From positions 1 through 50,318 of the forward strand of contig CALDWI010000008.1 in assembly GCA_937923795.1 (NCBI GenBank): DNA of 50,318 nt. The letters run 5' to 3'. Of this stretch, positions 23,716 to 33,702 are shown piece after piece. The DNA is from an uncultured Collinsella sp. Lineage in GTDB: Bacteria > Actinomycetota > Coriobacteriia > Coriobacteriales > Coriobacteriaceae. Numbering within the stretch: position 1 is the first letter of the stretch; every line of letters starts with the position of its first letter. The position numbers were made by a program, and so were the translations under genes. Under the pieces are notes generated by a model. It was not told where the DNA came from, made no database searches, and worked only from the letters and a program-made list of their open reading frames with translations.

Positions 23716-26700
23716 ATGGCATTCGTCCATCTGCACAATCACACAGTCTTCTCCATGCTCGACGGCGCAACCCGTATCCAGGATATGGTCAACCGTGCTG
23801 TTGAGCTGGGTATGCCCGCCGTGGCTATTACCGACCACGGCTACATGTACGGCGTGCCCGACCTGGCACTGGCCTGCGACGCCGTCAACCACAACACGCC
23901 CGAGTACAAGACGTGGAGTCATGACAAGGCCTTCTTGGAAAAGGATCGTCGCGACGAGCTGGTGGAGCCCGACCCCGAGGCAAACCCGCGCGAGCATGCC
24001 CAGTACGTCAAAGACATGGCCATGTGGGACGAGAAGGGCAACATCGACGAGCTCAAACCGCCCCTGGTCATCAAGCCCATCTTTGGCTGCGAGGTCTACT
24101 TTACGCCGGACGAGACCCTTGCCCGCGACCACAAGCCCGAGCTCTACCACATGATCCTTCTGGCCAAGGATCAGGAAGGCTACGTCAACCTAATGCAGAC
24201 GGTCTCCGAGGCCGCCGTGCAGGGCTTTTACTACAAGCCGCGCGTGACGCTCGACAACCTACGCCGCCACGCCAAGGGCATGATCTGCACGAGCGCCTGC
24301 ATCGCGGGCATCATCCCCAAATACATCGACCGCGGTGACATGGAGGGCGCCATCAAGTGGGCCGAGACCTTCCGCGATACCTTCGACCCCGGCGACTTCT
24401 ACATCGAGATCCAGGAACATGGCATCACCACCGACAACGGCCTGACCGACGAGCAGATGGACCGCACGCTCATCGATATCGCCAAGCAGGTGGGCGTCAA
24501 GGTCATCGCCACCAACGACTTCCACTACCTGCGCCGCGAGGATGCGCCCGTGCAGGACGTCATCATGTGTATTGGCATGAACGCCAAGGTCGATGACCCC
24601 AACCGCATGCGCATGACCGGCTCGGAGTTTTACATGAAGACCGAGGAGGAGATGCGGGCGATGTTCCCGTATTGCCCCGAGGCCTGCGACAACACGCTCG
24701 AGATCGCCGACAAGTGCTACGTTGAGCTGGACTGGGACTCTATCATCCTGCCGCGCTTCCCGTTGCTCGATCCCGGAGAGACGCACGAGAGCCAGTTCCG
24801 CCGCGAGTGCGAGAAAGGCCTGCGTCAGCACTACGGTGACGACTGGGCCACGCGCGAGATCGGCGGCGTCAACATCAAAGAGCGCTTTGAGTACGAATAC
24901 AAGGTCATCTGCGACAAGGGCTTTGCCGCCTACTTCTTGATCGTCGCCGAGTACGTGCAATGGGCCAAGGACAACGGCATCGGCGTCGGCCCCGGCCGTG
25001 GCTCGGCCGCCGGCGCTATCGTCGCCTACGCCATGAACATCACCGCGTTCGACCCGCTCGAGAACGGCCTGATGTTCGAGAGGTTCCTGTCCCCGCAGCG
25101 TACCGAGATGCCCGATATCGATATGGACTTCGACGATGAGCGGCGCCTCGAGGTCGTGGAGCACGTTCGCCAGCTCTACGGCCCCGAGAAGGTCACCCAC
25201 GTCATCACCTACTCGACCATCAAGGCCAAGCAGGCCATCAACGACGCCGCGCGCGTGCTGGACTATCCGGTCTACATGGGCCAGCGCCTGTCCAAGATGG
25301 TCTCGAGCGACCCCAAGGTCAAGCTCAAGCAGGTGCTCGAAAAGCAACCCGGCAAAGAGGATCTGTTTAACCCCGACTTTGCCGAGGCCTATAAAAAGGA
25401 TGACGACGCCCGCCGCATCATCGACACGGCGCTCTCGATCGAGGGCCTCACCCGTGGCGAGGGCGTGCACGCGTGCGCCGTTCTGATCTGCCGCGATCCC
25501 GTCAACGAGCATGTGCCCACCAAGCTCGACACCAAGGGCGGCGTCGAGATTACCCAGTACGAGGGCCATACCGTTGCCGACATGGGCCTGCTCAAGATGG
25601 ACTTCTTGGGCCTGCGCACGCTGACGGTTATCTCCAAGGCCAAGGCAAACATCAAAAAGAACTTCGGCATCGACATCAAAGAGGAAGAGATTCCCTTTGA
25701 CGATCCCGAGATCTTTAAGCTCATGGGTTCCGGCCACACCGCCGGCGTCTTCCAGGTCGAGTCCGCCGGCATGACGGCCACGATCAAGAACATGAAGCCC
25801 ACCGAGTACAAACACGTCGTGGCATTGATCGCCCTGTACCGCCCGGGCCCGTTGGGCGCCGGCATGGTCTCGTCCTACATCAACCGTATGAACGGCAAGG
25901 AGCCGGCCGTCTCCTACGACGACCGTCTGGACGACATCCTGGGCGAAACCTACGGCACCATGGTCTACCAGGAGCAGGTTATGCTCATCTCCGTCGAGAT
26001 GTGCGGCTTCTCCAAGGGCGAATCGGACTCGCGTATCCGTAAGCCCGTGGCTAAGAAAAAGATCAAGCTGCTCACCTCGACGGTGCTCCACTGGGAGGAT
26101 GGCTCGGACGAGACCACCTACGACCACTGGATGAACGGCGCTATCAAGAACAACTACACGCGCGAGGTCGCCCAGAAGATTTGGGACGATGTTCTCGAGT
26201 TCGCATCTTACGCCTTTAACAAGTCGCACTCCGCCGGCTACGCCATCCTGGTTATGCAGACGGCATGGCTTAAGGCGCACTATCCGCACGAGTACATGGC
26301 GGCCGTTCTGACGTCCTACACGGGCAAGACCGACAAGATCGTTCACTACGTCTCGGCGTGCCGTCACGACGGCATCCCCGTGCTGTCGCCAGATGTTAAC
26401 GAGTCCGGTACCGAGTTCACGGCTACCAAGGAAGGCGTGCGCTTTGGTTTGGCCGGCATTCGCGGCGTGGGCACCGGCGTGGCGCAGGCGATTATCGCCG
26501 AGCGCGAGGCGGGCGGCCCGTTTAAGACACTGCACGACTTTGTCGAGCGCGTGGACTCGAGCCAGGCCAACCGTCGCGTGATCGAATCGCTCATCAAGGC
26601 AGGTGCTTTCGACTCCACGGGGTATCCGCGTCGCCAGATGATGCACTTCGTGGACAAGAACAACCCCGAGAACATCATCGATGCAGCGGTAAAGCGCCAG

Positions 26701-27519
26701 AAAGATCGCGCGAGCGGCCAGACGTCGTTCTTCGATATGTTTGGCGACGTTGAGGGCTCGGGCTTTGAGGTGAGCGTGCCCGATCCGGATGGCCAGGAGT
26801 GGGACCGCCACCTTAAGTTGAGCCAGGAGAAGGAGGTTCTGGGCATCTATGTCTCGGACCACCCGCTGCGCCCGTTTGAGTATGCACTAGCCAAGGCACG
26901 CGACTTCTCGTTCTCGCAGATCGATACCGGCTACGAGGTGCAAAACCCCACGGGCGGTACCATCAACCAGGAGATTCCCGAGGGCAAGGCGCTGTGGTGG
27001 GCCGGCATGGTCTCGAGCGTGTCCAAGCGCGTGACCAAAAACGGCGACCCCATGGGTATTGTGCAGCTCGAGGACATGGAAGGCGAGGCCACGGTCGTGG
27101 TGTTCCCCAAGACCTACAAAGAGGCCGAGGGATACCTGTACGGCGAGGTCGATCCCGAGACCGGTGCGCAGCTGTCTGATGCGTTTGTTCGCATTAAGGG
27201 CAAGCTCGAGCGTTCGGACCGCGGCGACCAGATCATCGCGCAGGAGATCGTGCCGCTTGAGCTTAACGAGGAGAACAACAAGCCCAAGGTGTTTGAGGTC
27301 ATGGTGCCCAACAGCCGCTTTAGCCAGGGCAATATGGCGCGTCTTGCCACGGTGCTTACCGCAAACCCGGGCGGCGACCGCGTGGAGATCTTTATCGAGC
27401 AGGTGGACGGGCGCGTACTGCGTGCCGAGGTGCCGGCCAAGGTCAACGCACGCTCGATTCCGCTGCTGGCAGAGGCAAAGGCGATTGTGGGTAACCAAGG
27501 CCGCGTGACGGTTATCTAA
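23716..27519 (+). CDS. dnaE: DNA polymerase III alpha subunit DnaE
   Basis: Catalytic subunit of the replicative polymerase, 1267 residues. An N-terminal PHP domain is present with its metal-binding motifs (FVHLHNHTVFSMLDGA at 3-18, AITDHGYMYGV at 37-47). It contains a family-typical insertion (about 60-100), then the palm with catalytic aspartates in PDIDMDFDDERR near 466-477, and VHACAVLICRDPV in the thumb/fingers region. An OB-fold nucleic-acid domain is near the C-terminus (WWAGMVSSVSKRVTKNGDPM, about 1094-1113). The PHP ligands look intact, as in polymerases with proofreading PHP. Located between addA and a SNF2 helicase gene, all co-directional; 28 bases separate it from the latter. Confidence 0.97.
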   Translation: MAFVHLHNHTVFSMLDGATRIQDMVNRAVELGMPAVAITDHGYMYGVPDLALACDAVNHNTPEYKTWSHDKAFLEKDRRDELVEPDPEANPREHAQYVKDMAMWDEKGNIDELKPPLVIKPIFGCEVYFTPDETLARDHKPELYHMILLAKDQEGYVNLMQTVSEAAVQGFYYKPRVTLDNLRRHAKGMICTSACIAGIIPKYIDRGDMEGAIKWAETFRDTFDPGDFYIEIQEHGITTDNGLTDEQMDRTLIDIAKQVGVKVIATNDFHYLRREDAPVQDVIMCIGMNAKVDDPNRMRMTGSEFYMKTEEEMRAMFPYCPEACDNTLEIADKCYVELDWDSIILPRFPLLDPGETHESQFRRECEKGLRQHYGDDWATREIGGVNIKERFEYEYKVICDKGFAAYFLIVAEYVQWAKDNGIGVGPGRGSAAGAIVAYAMNITAFDPLENGLMFERFLSPQRTEMPDIDMDFDDERRLEVVEHVRQLYGPEKVTHVITYSTIKAKQAINDAARVLDYPVYMGQRLSKMVSSDPKVKLKQVLEKQPGKEDLFNPDFAEAYKKDDDARRIIDTALSIEGLTRGEGVHACAVLICRDPVNEHVPTKLDTKGGVEITQYEGHTVADMGLLKMDFLGLRTLTVISKAKANIKKNFGIDIKEEEIPFDDPEIFKLMGSGHTAGVFQVESAGMTATIKNMKPTEYKHVVALIALYRPGPLGAGMVSSYINRMNGKEPAVSYDDRLDDILGETYGTMVYQEQVMLISVEMCGFSKGESDSRIRKPVAKKKIKLLTSTVLHWEDGSDETTYDHWMNGAIKNNYTREVAQKIWDDVLEFASYAFNKSHSAGYAILVMQTAWLKAHYPHEYMAAVLTSYTGKTDKIVHYVSACRHDGIPVLSPDVNESGTEFTATKEGVRFGLAGIRGVGTGVAQAIIAEREAGGPFKTLHDFVERVDSSQANRRVIESLIKAGAFDSTGYPRRQMMHFVDKNNPENIIDAAVKRQKDRASGQTSFFDMFGDVEGSGFEVSVPDPDGQEWDRHLKLSQEKEVLGIYVSDHPLRPFEYALAKARDFSFSQIDTGYEVQNPTGGTINQEIPEGKALWWAGMVSSVSKRVTKNGDPMGIVQLEDMEGEATVVVFPKTYKEAEGYLYGEVDPETGAQLSDAFVRIKGKLERSDRGDQIIAQEIVPLELNEENNKPKVFEVMVPNSRFSQGNMARLATVLTANPGGDRVEIFIEQVDGRVLRAEVPAKVNARSIPLLAEAKAIVGNQGRVTVI

Positions 27520-27547
27520 GCTACCCCGGGTGAGATTGGAGGAAGTG

Positions 27548-30500
27548 ATGGCGCAGGGGACGTTTGTGCAGGCGCTCCGGAAAGAGGCGGCGCTGAGTGG
27601 CACCTTTATGAAGGGGCGTTCGCTCATGCTCAACGGCGCCGTGCTGTCGATCGAGGACAGCGGCTCGCGCTTCTCCAAAAACGTGACGGTTGAGGGCTCG
27701 GTGCGCGGTTCGCGTGGCGACCTGTACAAGACGCACGTGGCGCTCGACATGGACGAGCACGAGGTGATCGACTACGACTGCGATTGCCCCGCTGCCTATC
27801 GCTACCCCGGCATGTGCAAGCACGCTATTGCCACGGCTCTGGCGTATTTGGATGCCAGCGGCGCCGAGCCCGTCGAAGGTTTGCGCACGCCGGTCCGCAC
27901 GTTTGCGGCGCAGCCGAAACAGCCCGCGCGCAACGCGCCCAAAGCGCCGGCCGTCAATCCCAACTTTCCCTTTCCGGCGCCCGTCCCCACGAGTCCCAGC
28001 CTCATGGCGGCGCTCTCCGATCTTTCGGACGCGCGCATGGATGAGCTGGCGAGCATGCGCCGCAAGCTCGCCGGCAGTGTGGATCCCGATGCCCCCAAGG
28101 CGGTGTTGGAGCCCTCGCTGGTGCCGTATTACAATCCACTGTTTGCCGAGCGCTTTAGCTGGGCGCTCGAGCTTCGCATTCGCTGTGGATCGGTCTCCTA
28201 CGTGGTCAAGGACATCGACGGCATGGCCGATGCCTACGTGCGCGGCGGCACCTTCTCGTACGGCAAGAAGCTCACGTTTGTCCATACGCCCGAAGCCTTC
28301 GAAGACGTGTCGACAAAGCTGCTCAACCTTGTCGTGACGACAGTTGCCTATCTCGATGACATCACAAGCTCGCGTTCGGCGTCGTACGACTTTGCCCGCA
28401 GCGGTTTTGTCGCCGAGCGTCAGTTGCCGCTGTCCGAGCATAGCATCGTATATGTGCTGGACCTGTTGCGCGGCCAGACCATCTCTTTTGAGCCCGCCTG
28501 GTCGCGGGGGACGACGATGCATCGCACCTATGACGTGGCGGTTGAGATGCCTCCGGAAGGGGAGGACGAGGCGCTGTCTGAGCGCCCACCGCTCCTTGCC
28601 GCCAAAATCGCGCCGGCGGCTGGTGGCAGCTACGATCTACGCCTGCCGGCCGATGCATACTGCTTTGCTTCGGGCGACGTTGCCTATCTGGTCGACACCC
28701 GCCGTGCGCGCCGCGCCGATGTAGCGTTTGCCCAGCATGCGGCGCCGTTCCTATCGCGCTTACTGCCCTGTCGCACGCCGATCCATATCGCTGTCGACCA
28801 GGTGGGGGAGTTCTGTCGTATGGCGCTGCCCATTTTGCGCGACTATACCGACCTTACCGCGCCCGCCGCGCTCGATACCGTGGCGCCCGAGCCGAGCTTT
28901 GCTATGGCGATCGGCGTCGACGATGGGCTTGTGACCTGCAAAATTACGGTTGCCTACGGCGACTGGTCGGCAGATCTCTTTAGCCTGGGCGCTCCGGGCA
29001 GCCCCTTCGAAGAGCAACGCCCCGGCGTGCCGCCCCGCGACGAGGTGGCAGAGTTTCGTGTTATGGACACGGCGGCCCTGTACTTCGATTTCTACGAGGG
29101 CGGTCTGGCGTTTGAGGAGCGCGATGACGAGAGCTTGTTCTGCCTGCTGACCGAGGGCCTGTCCGCCCTGTCCGAGCTGGGTGAGGTCATGCTCAGCGAC
29201 CGTCTGCGCCAGATTTCGGTGCGACCCGCGCCCAAGCTCTCGGTTCGTGCGACCGTCAAGAGCAATCTGCTCGACGTCGAACTGGGCGCGAGCGGCCTTT
29301 CGGCGTCAGACCTTGCCATCTACCTCGACTCCTACAAGCGTCACCAGACGTTTGCGCGCCTTACGTCCGGCGACATCATTCGTTTGGACGAGGGTGCCCG
29401 AGCCGCGTTTGGCCTTGCCGAGGATCTGGGGGTCGATGCTGTTGACCTGCTCGACGGCGTGTCGCTTCCCGCGTCGAGCACCCTGTTCGTCGATAGCATG
29501 CTCGCGCGCACGCCCGCGCTCGAGGCCGATCGCGACGCTGCGTTCCGCCGTACCGTCGAGCGTCTGGACACGCTCGGCAAGATGGACTTTACGGTGCCGG
29601 CATCGCTCAAGGCAACGATGCGCGGCTACCAGGTCGACGGATACCAGTGGCTCGGCTCGCTCGAACACCTGGGCCTTGGCGGCATCTTGGCCGACGACAT
29701 GGGCCTGGGCAAAACGCTGCAGATGATCGCGCATATCCTGGCGCGCGTGGAAGCGGGGGACATTAAGCCCACGCTTGTGGTGTGCCCTGCGTCGCTCGTG
29801 TACAACTGGACTGCCGAGCTGGAGCGCTTCGCCCCGTCGCTCGATGTGTGCGCCATCGTGGGCGCCAAGGCCCAGCGTCGCGTGCAAATCGCCGGCGTGG
29901 CCGAGCATAACGTGGTCGTGACGTCGTATGACCTTATGCGGCGCGATATCGACGAGTACGTCGAGCAGGACTTTGCCCGCGTGGTACTCGATGAGGCCCA
30001 GTACATTAAAAACCCGCTCACCCAGGTGGCGCGTGCCACCAAGCGCCTGCCGGCCGGCGTGCGCTTTGCCCTGACGGGCACGCCCATCGAAAACCGCCTA
30101 TCCGAGCTCTGGAGCATCTTCGACTTTTTGATGCCGGGCCTACTTGGCACGCGCGAGTCGTTTGCCAAGCGCTTCGAAAGCCCGGTCGAGCATGCCGAGG
30201 GCGACAGTGCCGCTCGCCTGCAAGCGCTCGTGTCGCCGTTTGTGCTGCGCCGTGTCAAGGAAGACGTGGTGGCCGACCTGCCCGAGAAGATCGAGGATAC
30301 GGTCATGGCGCAGCTCACCGGCGAGCAGCGCAAGCTCTACCTGGCCAACCAGGACCGTATCGCCCAACAGGTGCAGCACCGCGAGTCATCCGAGTTTAAG
30401 AAAGACAAGCTCAAGGTGCTCGCCGAGCTCACCAAGCTGCGCCAGATCTGCTGCGACCCGCGTCTACACTACGAGGATTACAAGGCGGGGAGCGCCAAGC

Positions 30501-31012
30501 TCGATACGTGCATGGAGCTCGTGCACGGCGCACTCGACGGCGGACATCGCATCCTATTGTTCAGCCAGTTTACGGGTATGCTCGATATTATCGGTAAGCG
30601 CTTGGCCAAGGAGGACATCGCCTTCCTTAAGCTCACGGGCGCTTCGTCTAAGGAGAGCCGCGCCAAGATGGTCGCGCAGTTCCAAGCGGGCGAGGTTCCG
30701 GTCTTTTTGATTTCGCTCAAGGCGGGCGGCGTGGGCCTTAACCTGACGGCGGCCGATGTGGTCATTCACTACGACCCGTGGTGGAACGTGGCGGCACAGG
30801 ACCAGGCGACCGACCGCGCCCACCGCATTGGCCAGCAGCACACCGTGACCGTGTACAAACTCATCGCCAAGGATACGATCGAGGAGCGCATTATGCAGAT
30901 GCAGGAGTCCAAGCGCGATCTGGTCAACAGCGTGCTCGGCGGCGATGGTATCTCGTCGGCACTGTTTACGCGCGAGGATGTTCTGGCGCTGCTCGGTGGC
31001 GACGGTCGCTAG
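27548..31012 (+). CDS. SWIM zinc-finger SNF2-family DNA helicase
   Basis: A 1154-residue DNA-dependent ATPase of the bacterial SNF2/HepA-like group. The SWIM zinc motif is near residues 77-93 (CDCPAAYRYPGMCKHA, CxC...CxH). After a long middle region come the helicase motifs: DDMGLGKTL near 715 (Walker A), LDEAQYIKN (Walker B/DEAQ), LTGTPIENRLSELWSIFDFL, then SLKAGGVGLNLT and RAHRIGQQHTVTVYKL in the C-terminal lobe. Such proteins are thought to remodel protein-DNA complexes or stalled polymerase; the bacterial role is not settled. ATG at 27548 is preferred because GGAGG lies 5 bases upstream; an in-frame GTG at 27530 is inside that region. It follows dnaE closely, suggesting co-transcription. 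Confidence 0.93.
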   Translation: MAQGTFVQALRKEAALSGTFMKGRSLMLNGAVLSIEDSGSRFSKNVTVEGSVRGSRGDLYKTHVALDMDEHEVIDYDCDCPAAYRYPGMCKHAIATALAYLDASGAEPVEGLRTPVRTFAAQPKQPARNAPKAPAVNPNFPFPAPVPTSPSLMAALSDLSDARMDELASMRRKLAGSVDPDAPKAVLEPSLVPYYNPLFAERFSWALELRIRCGSVSYVVKDIDGMADAYVRGGTFSYGKKLTFVHTPEAFEDVSTKLLNLVVTTVAYLDDITSSRSASYDFARSGFVAERQLPLSEHSIVYVLDLLRGQTISFEPAWSRGTTMHRTYDVAVEMPPEGEDEALSERPPLLAAKIAPAAGGSYDLRLPADAYCFASGDVAYLVDTRRARRADVAFAQHAAPFLSRLLPCRTPIHIAVDQVGEFCRMALPILRDYTDLTAPAALDTVAPEPSFAMAIGVDDGLVTCKITVAYGDWSADLFSLGAPGSPFEEQRPGVPPRDEVAEFRVMDTAALYFDFYEGGLAFEERDDESLFCLLTEGLSALSELGEVMLSDRLRQISVRPAPKLSVRATVKSNLLDVELGASGLSASDLAIYLDSYKRHQTFARLTSGDIIRLDEGARAAFGLAEDLGVDAVDLLDGVSLPASSTLFVDSMLARTPALEADRDAAFRRTVERLDTLGKMDFTVPASLKATMRGYQVDGYQWLGSLEHLGLGGILADDMGLGKTLQMIAHILARVEAGDIKPTLVVCPASLVYNWTAELERFAPSLDVCAIVGAKAQRRVQIAGVAEHNVVVTSYDLMRRDIDEYVEQDFARVVLDEAQYIKNPLTQVARATKRLPAGVRFALTGTPIENRLSELWSIFDFLMPGLLGTRESFAKRFESPVEHAEGDSAARLQALVSPFVLRRVKEDVVADLPEKIEDTVMAQLTGEQRKLYLANQDRIAQQVQHRESSEFKKDKLKVLAELTKLRQICCDPRLHYEDYKAGSAKLDTCMELVHGALDGGHRILLFSQFTGMLDIIGKRLAKEDIAFLKLTGASSKESRAKMVAQFQAGEVPVFLISLKAGGVGLNLTAADVVIHYDPWWNVAAQDQATDRAHRIGQQHTVTVYKLIAKDTIEERIMQMQESKRDLVNSVLGGDGISSALFTREDVLALLGGDGR

Positions 31013-31177
31013 CCGCGCGCGGGGTGGGACTGCTGGAGCGGACAGGACGGTCGACGCATTTTGGCCCGACCGCTTGCCTGATCCGTTATGTGTTCATTTG
31101 CAATGCCGTGGATGGTTTGTCTGCCTTTGGGCATAAGAACCATCAAGAACATTGGCACATCAGCAAAGGAGAACATC

Positions 31178-31540
31178 ATGGCGAAATTCTTTAAGGACCC
31201 CGACGGTAAGCTCATCGCTGCCCTTGGCGACGGCGTTGCGACCCCTGCCGGTTGCACGGAGCTGACCGCAAATACTGAGGACGCGGCGCACGAGAAGCAC
31301 GTGCCCGTCGTCGAGACCGAGCGCGACGGTCACGTGATTCGCGCACGCGTTGGCTCGGTCGAGCACCCCAGCCTGCCCGAGCACTACATTGAGTGGATCG
31401 CCCTTGAGGCCGAGGGCCGTCTGGAGGTCCATTACCTCCAGCCCGGCATGAAGCCCGCGACGTTTTTCGCGGGCGGCTCCAAGACCGGTACCGTCTATGC
31501 CTACTGCAACCTGCACGGGCTGTGGTCCGCGACATTCTAG
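31178..31540 (+). CDS. superoxide reductase (desulfoferrodoxin/neelaredoxin type)
   Basis: Cytoplasmic non-heme iron enzyme that reduces superoxide to peroxide without making oxygen, typical of anaerobes. The 120-residue product contains all ligands of the catalytic iron: EKHVPVVE (His41, with Glu39 as the gating residue), HPSLPEHYIEW (His63, His69) and CNLHGLW (Cys110, His113). The N-terminal rubredoxin-like iron site of desulfoferrodoxin is absent: only one Cys (26) remains in that part, so this is a one-iron form with a short degenerate N-terminal domain. The start follows AAAGGAG. It appears monocistronic, with a hairpin downstream. Confidence 0.93.
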   Translation: MAKFFKDPDGKLIAALGDGVATPAGCTELTANTEDAAHEKHVPVVETERDGHVIRARVGSVEHPSLPEHYIEWIALEAEGRLEVHYLQPGMKPATFFAGGSKTGTVYAYCNLHGLWSATF

Positions 31541-31585
31541 GAGCGCGTCCCCGCTCGGGGTATCATAGCTAGCATATGCACATGC

Positions 31586-31619
31586 AAGCGCCGACTGCAT
31601 TATGCGGCCGGCGCTTTTA
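31586..31619 (+). terminator. probable terminator after the superoxide reductase gene
   Basis: AAGCGCCG (31586-31593) pairs with CGGCGCTT (31609-31616), followed by TTTA. It lies 45 bases beyond the stop and 38 before the next start codon. Confidence 0.6.
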
Positions 31620-31657
31620 CTACGATTTCGATGGTTTACGACGGAAAGGGCTGGGCC

Positions 31658-33643
31658 ATGAAGCTCGCGCTTGCACAGATCGATATGCGCCTGGGTGATA
31701 TTGAGGGCATTTGCGGCCGCATCGAGGACCAGGCTCGTCTGGCCCACGAGCGCGGAGCGCGCGTGCTGTGCGTTCCAGCTCCGCTCTTTATGGGCGCCAT
31801 GCCCGGTGGCCTGGTGGGCGCTGCCGACTTTGAGCACGACATGCTTGCCGGCTTGACTGGTGTCGCCGAGCGTATCCAGGAGCTTGACATGATCTGCATC
31901 GTGCCCGCGGCGGTTTCGTTTGAAGGCCAGCCGCTGCTCGACTACATGATGCTCAAGGACGGTCATGTGGTGCCGGCGCGTTCGAGCATTGCCTTGCAGC
32001 GTGGCGAGAACAACGACACGCGTTGGGCGCCGCCGGTGTTCGACGTGGACGGCGTGCGCATCGCCGTGATTTTTGACTTGGACCGCGAGCTCGAGATGTT
32101 GCCGACCGGCGTCGACCTCATCGCGTATTTCCAATTCAACGCGTTTGACATGACCGACCGCGAGACTGCCGCCATTGCCGCCGTTCGCAGCGGCGCCTAC
32201 CGCAAGATCGCATCCAAGCGCAGCGTGTGGTTTGCCTGCATGGCGCCGGTCGGTGCCTATGACGAGTCGGTGTATACCGGCGGTTCGTTTGTGCTCGACG
32301 ACTGCGGTCGCGTGGTGGCCCAGGCGCCGTGTTTTGAGGAGAGCCTGCTGGTTCAGGAGATTCAGCGCGGCGTGATGCTCGATGCCCTGGAAGATCACGA
32401 ACTGCCCGAGTTCCGTTCCGAGGAGTGGTTGTGGCAGGCGCTGGTGCTCGCCGTGCGCGACAACGCTCGGGCCCACGGTGCGTCGCGTGCTGTGGTGGCA
32501 CTCGAGGGTGACCTGCCGTCATCCCTGCTGGCGGCGCTGGCCGTTGACGCTCTGGGTTCGCGTAACGTAATTGGCCTGGTGCTGGGGCGCAACCGTATCT
32601 TTACGCCGGCGCAGGAGGAGGCCGAGGCTGCCCGCTGTGCCGCCGTCCGTGCCATCGCCGAGCGTTTGCACATTCGCACCGTCGAGCGCGATGCACCGGA
32701 TGCGGCGCGTGTGCTCGATCGCGACGTGTCGGCGGGCGATGCCGAGCGTCTGCGCTCGCGCACGCTGGGCCTCATGCTGGAGGACACGGCGCTCGAGCTG
32801 GGTGCGATGGCGCTGAGCCCGCTGTCCAAAACCGAGTATGCGCTGGCGGCGCCGGCGCTTTGCGGCGGCTACCAGGGCGACTTTGCGCCCTTTGGCGATG
32901 TGTACCTGTCGACGCTTGAGTTTGTGGCACGTGTGCGCAACCGCACGTCTGCCGTGGTGCCCCAAGAGCTCGTGACGCTCAACGCGGTGGAGGATTGCAT
33001 GGAGCGCGTGCTGGCGCAAGCGCTCTCGACGATCGACGGTCCGGTCGATATGCTCGACCGCGCGGCACAGCTGCTCGGCGGGCTTGAGCCGGGTGAGGTC
33101 GATGGCGCGCTCGAGGCGCACGTGGACCGCAATCGAGCTTTCGACGACATCCCGATGGCCGCTGGCAAGCCTGAGGCTTGCTCGCTGCTGCTGATGCTCG
33201 TTCGACAGGGTGAGGCTGCCCGCCGCATGTTGCCGATGGCGCCGATCGTCTCGGCCCGTTCGTTTGCCGAGCGTGCCTGGCCGTATATGCTCGCGTGGTC
33301 CGACCTGGGGCTTAACGGCAAGGAGCGTATGACGGTCGATTCGCTGGCGCGCGCCGAGGTGCGCCGTTTTGCTGACGAGGATACGAGCGAGCGCGTGCGA
33401 AACGAGATGATGGGCGTGCTGGGCGAGCTACTGGGTATTTCGCCCGAGCAAATGGAGGAGCTGCGCTCCGAGGACGGTCAGCGTCGTTTGCACGAGGGAA
33501 TGAAAAAGTTCGAGGGCGAGGTTCAGGACGCCATCGATAAGATGATGGGCGGTCAGGGCGGCCCGCAAGGTGGGCCCCAGGGCGGACCGATGCCGCACCC
33601 GCCGGTGGATCCAAGGCAGTTCCCCTTTTTCTCTCAAAACTAA
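31658..33643 (+). CDS. NadE-like protein (nitrilase plus NAD-synthetase fold) with degenerate active sites
   Basis: A 661-residue protein whose layout follows glutamine-dependent NAD synthetase: an N-terminal carbon-nitrogen hydrolase fold (1-245) and an NAD-synthetase fold (about 255-560). However, the key residues are changed. The nitrilase Glu is Ala41 (PAPLF instead of PELAL), the nucleophile Cys position is Phe139 (VIFDLD instead of VICEDxW), and the Lys loop is not recognisable. In the synthetase, the PP-loop SGGIDS reads EGDLPS (283-288), while the following AALAVDALG is preserved; TTGNKSE reads SPLSKTE. It should therefore not make NAD. The C-terminus is extended by a helix and a Gly/Gln/Pro-rich tail. 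It starts after a GGAAAGGG site. A structural, regulatory or ligand-binding role is possible but unknown. Confidence 0.75.
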   Translation: MKLALAQIDMRLGDIEGICGRIEDQARLAHERGARVLCVPAPLFMGAMPGGLVGAADFEHDMLAGLTGVAERIQELDMICIVPAAVSFEGQPLLDYMMLKDGHVVPARSSIALQRGENNDTRWAPPVFDVDGVRIAVIFDLDRELEMLPTGVDLIAYFQFNAFDMTDRETAAIAAVRSGAYRKIASKRSVWFACMAPVGAYDESVYTGGSFVLDDCGRVVAQAPCFEESLLVQEIQRGVMLDALEDHELPEFRSEEWLWQALVLAVRDNARAHGASRAVVALEGDLPSSLLAALAVDALGSRNVIGLVLGRNRIFTPAQEEAEAARCAAVRAIAERLHIRTVERDAPDAARVLDRDVSAGDAERLRSRTLGLMLEDTALELGAMALSPLSKTEYALAAPALCGGYQGDFAPFGDVYLSTLEFVARVRNRTSAVVPQELVTLNAVEDCMERVLAQALSTIDGPVDMLDRAAQLLGGLEPGEVDGALEAHVDRNRAFDDIPMAAGKPEACSLLLMLVRQGEAARRMLPMAPIVSARSFAERAWPYMLAWSDLGLNGKERMTVDSLARAEVRRFADEDTSERVRNEMMGVLGELLGISPEQMEELRSEDGQRRLHEGMKKFEGEVQDAIDKMMGGQGGPQGGPQGGPMPHPPVDPRQFPFFSQN

Positions 33644-33661
33644 CTCTGGGATAGGGCCAAG

Positions 33662-33689
33662 GTTACGCGGTTTTACCAAACCGCGTAAC
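33662..33689. terminator. perfect 12-bp hairpin after the NadE-like gene
   Basis: GTTACGCGGTTT (33662-33673) pairs exactly with 33678-33689, loop TACC. No T-tract follows, so terminator activity is uncertain. Confidence 0.5.
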
Positions 33690-33702
33690 GAGTCGACGCT
33701 GC

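Noticed and set aside
24259..26862. Long minus-strand frame opposite dnaE (and a similar one, 17825-20311, opposite addB/addA)
   Set aside because: The sense genes carry all catalytic motifs; the antisense translations have biased composition and no motif.
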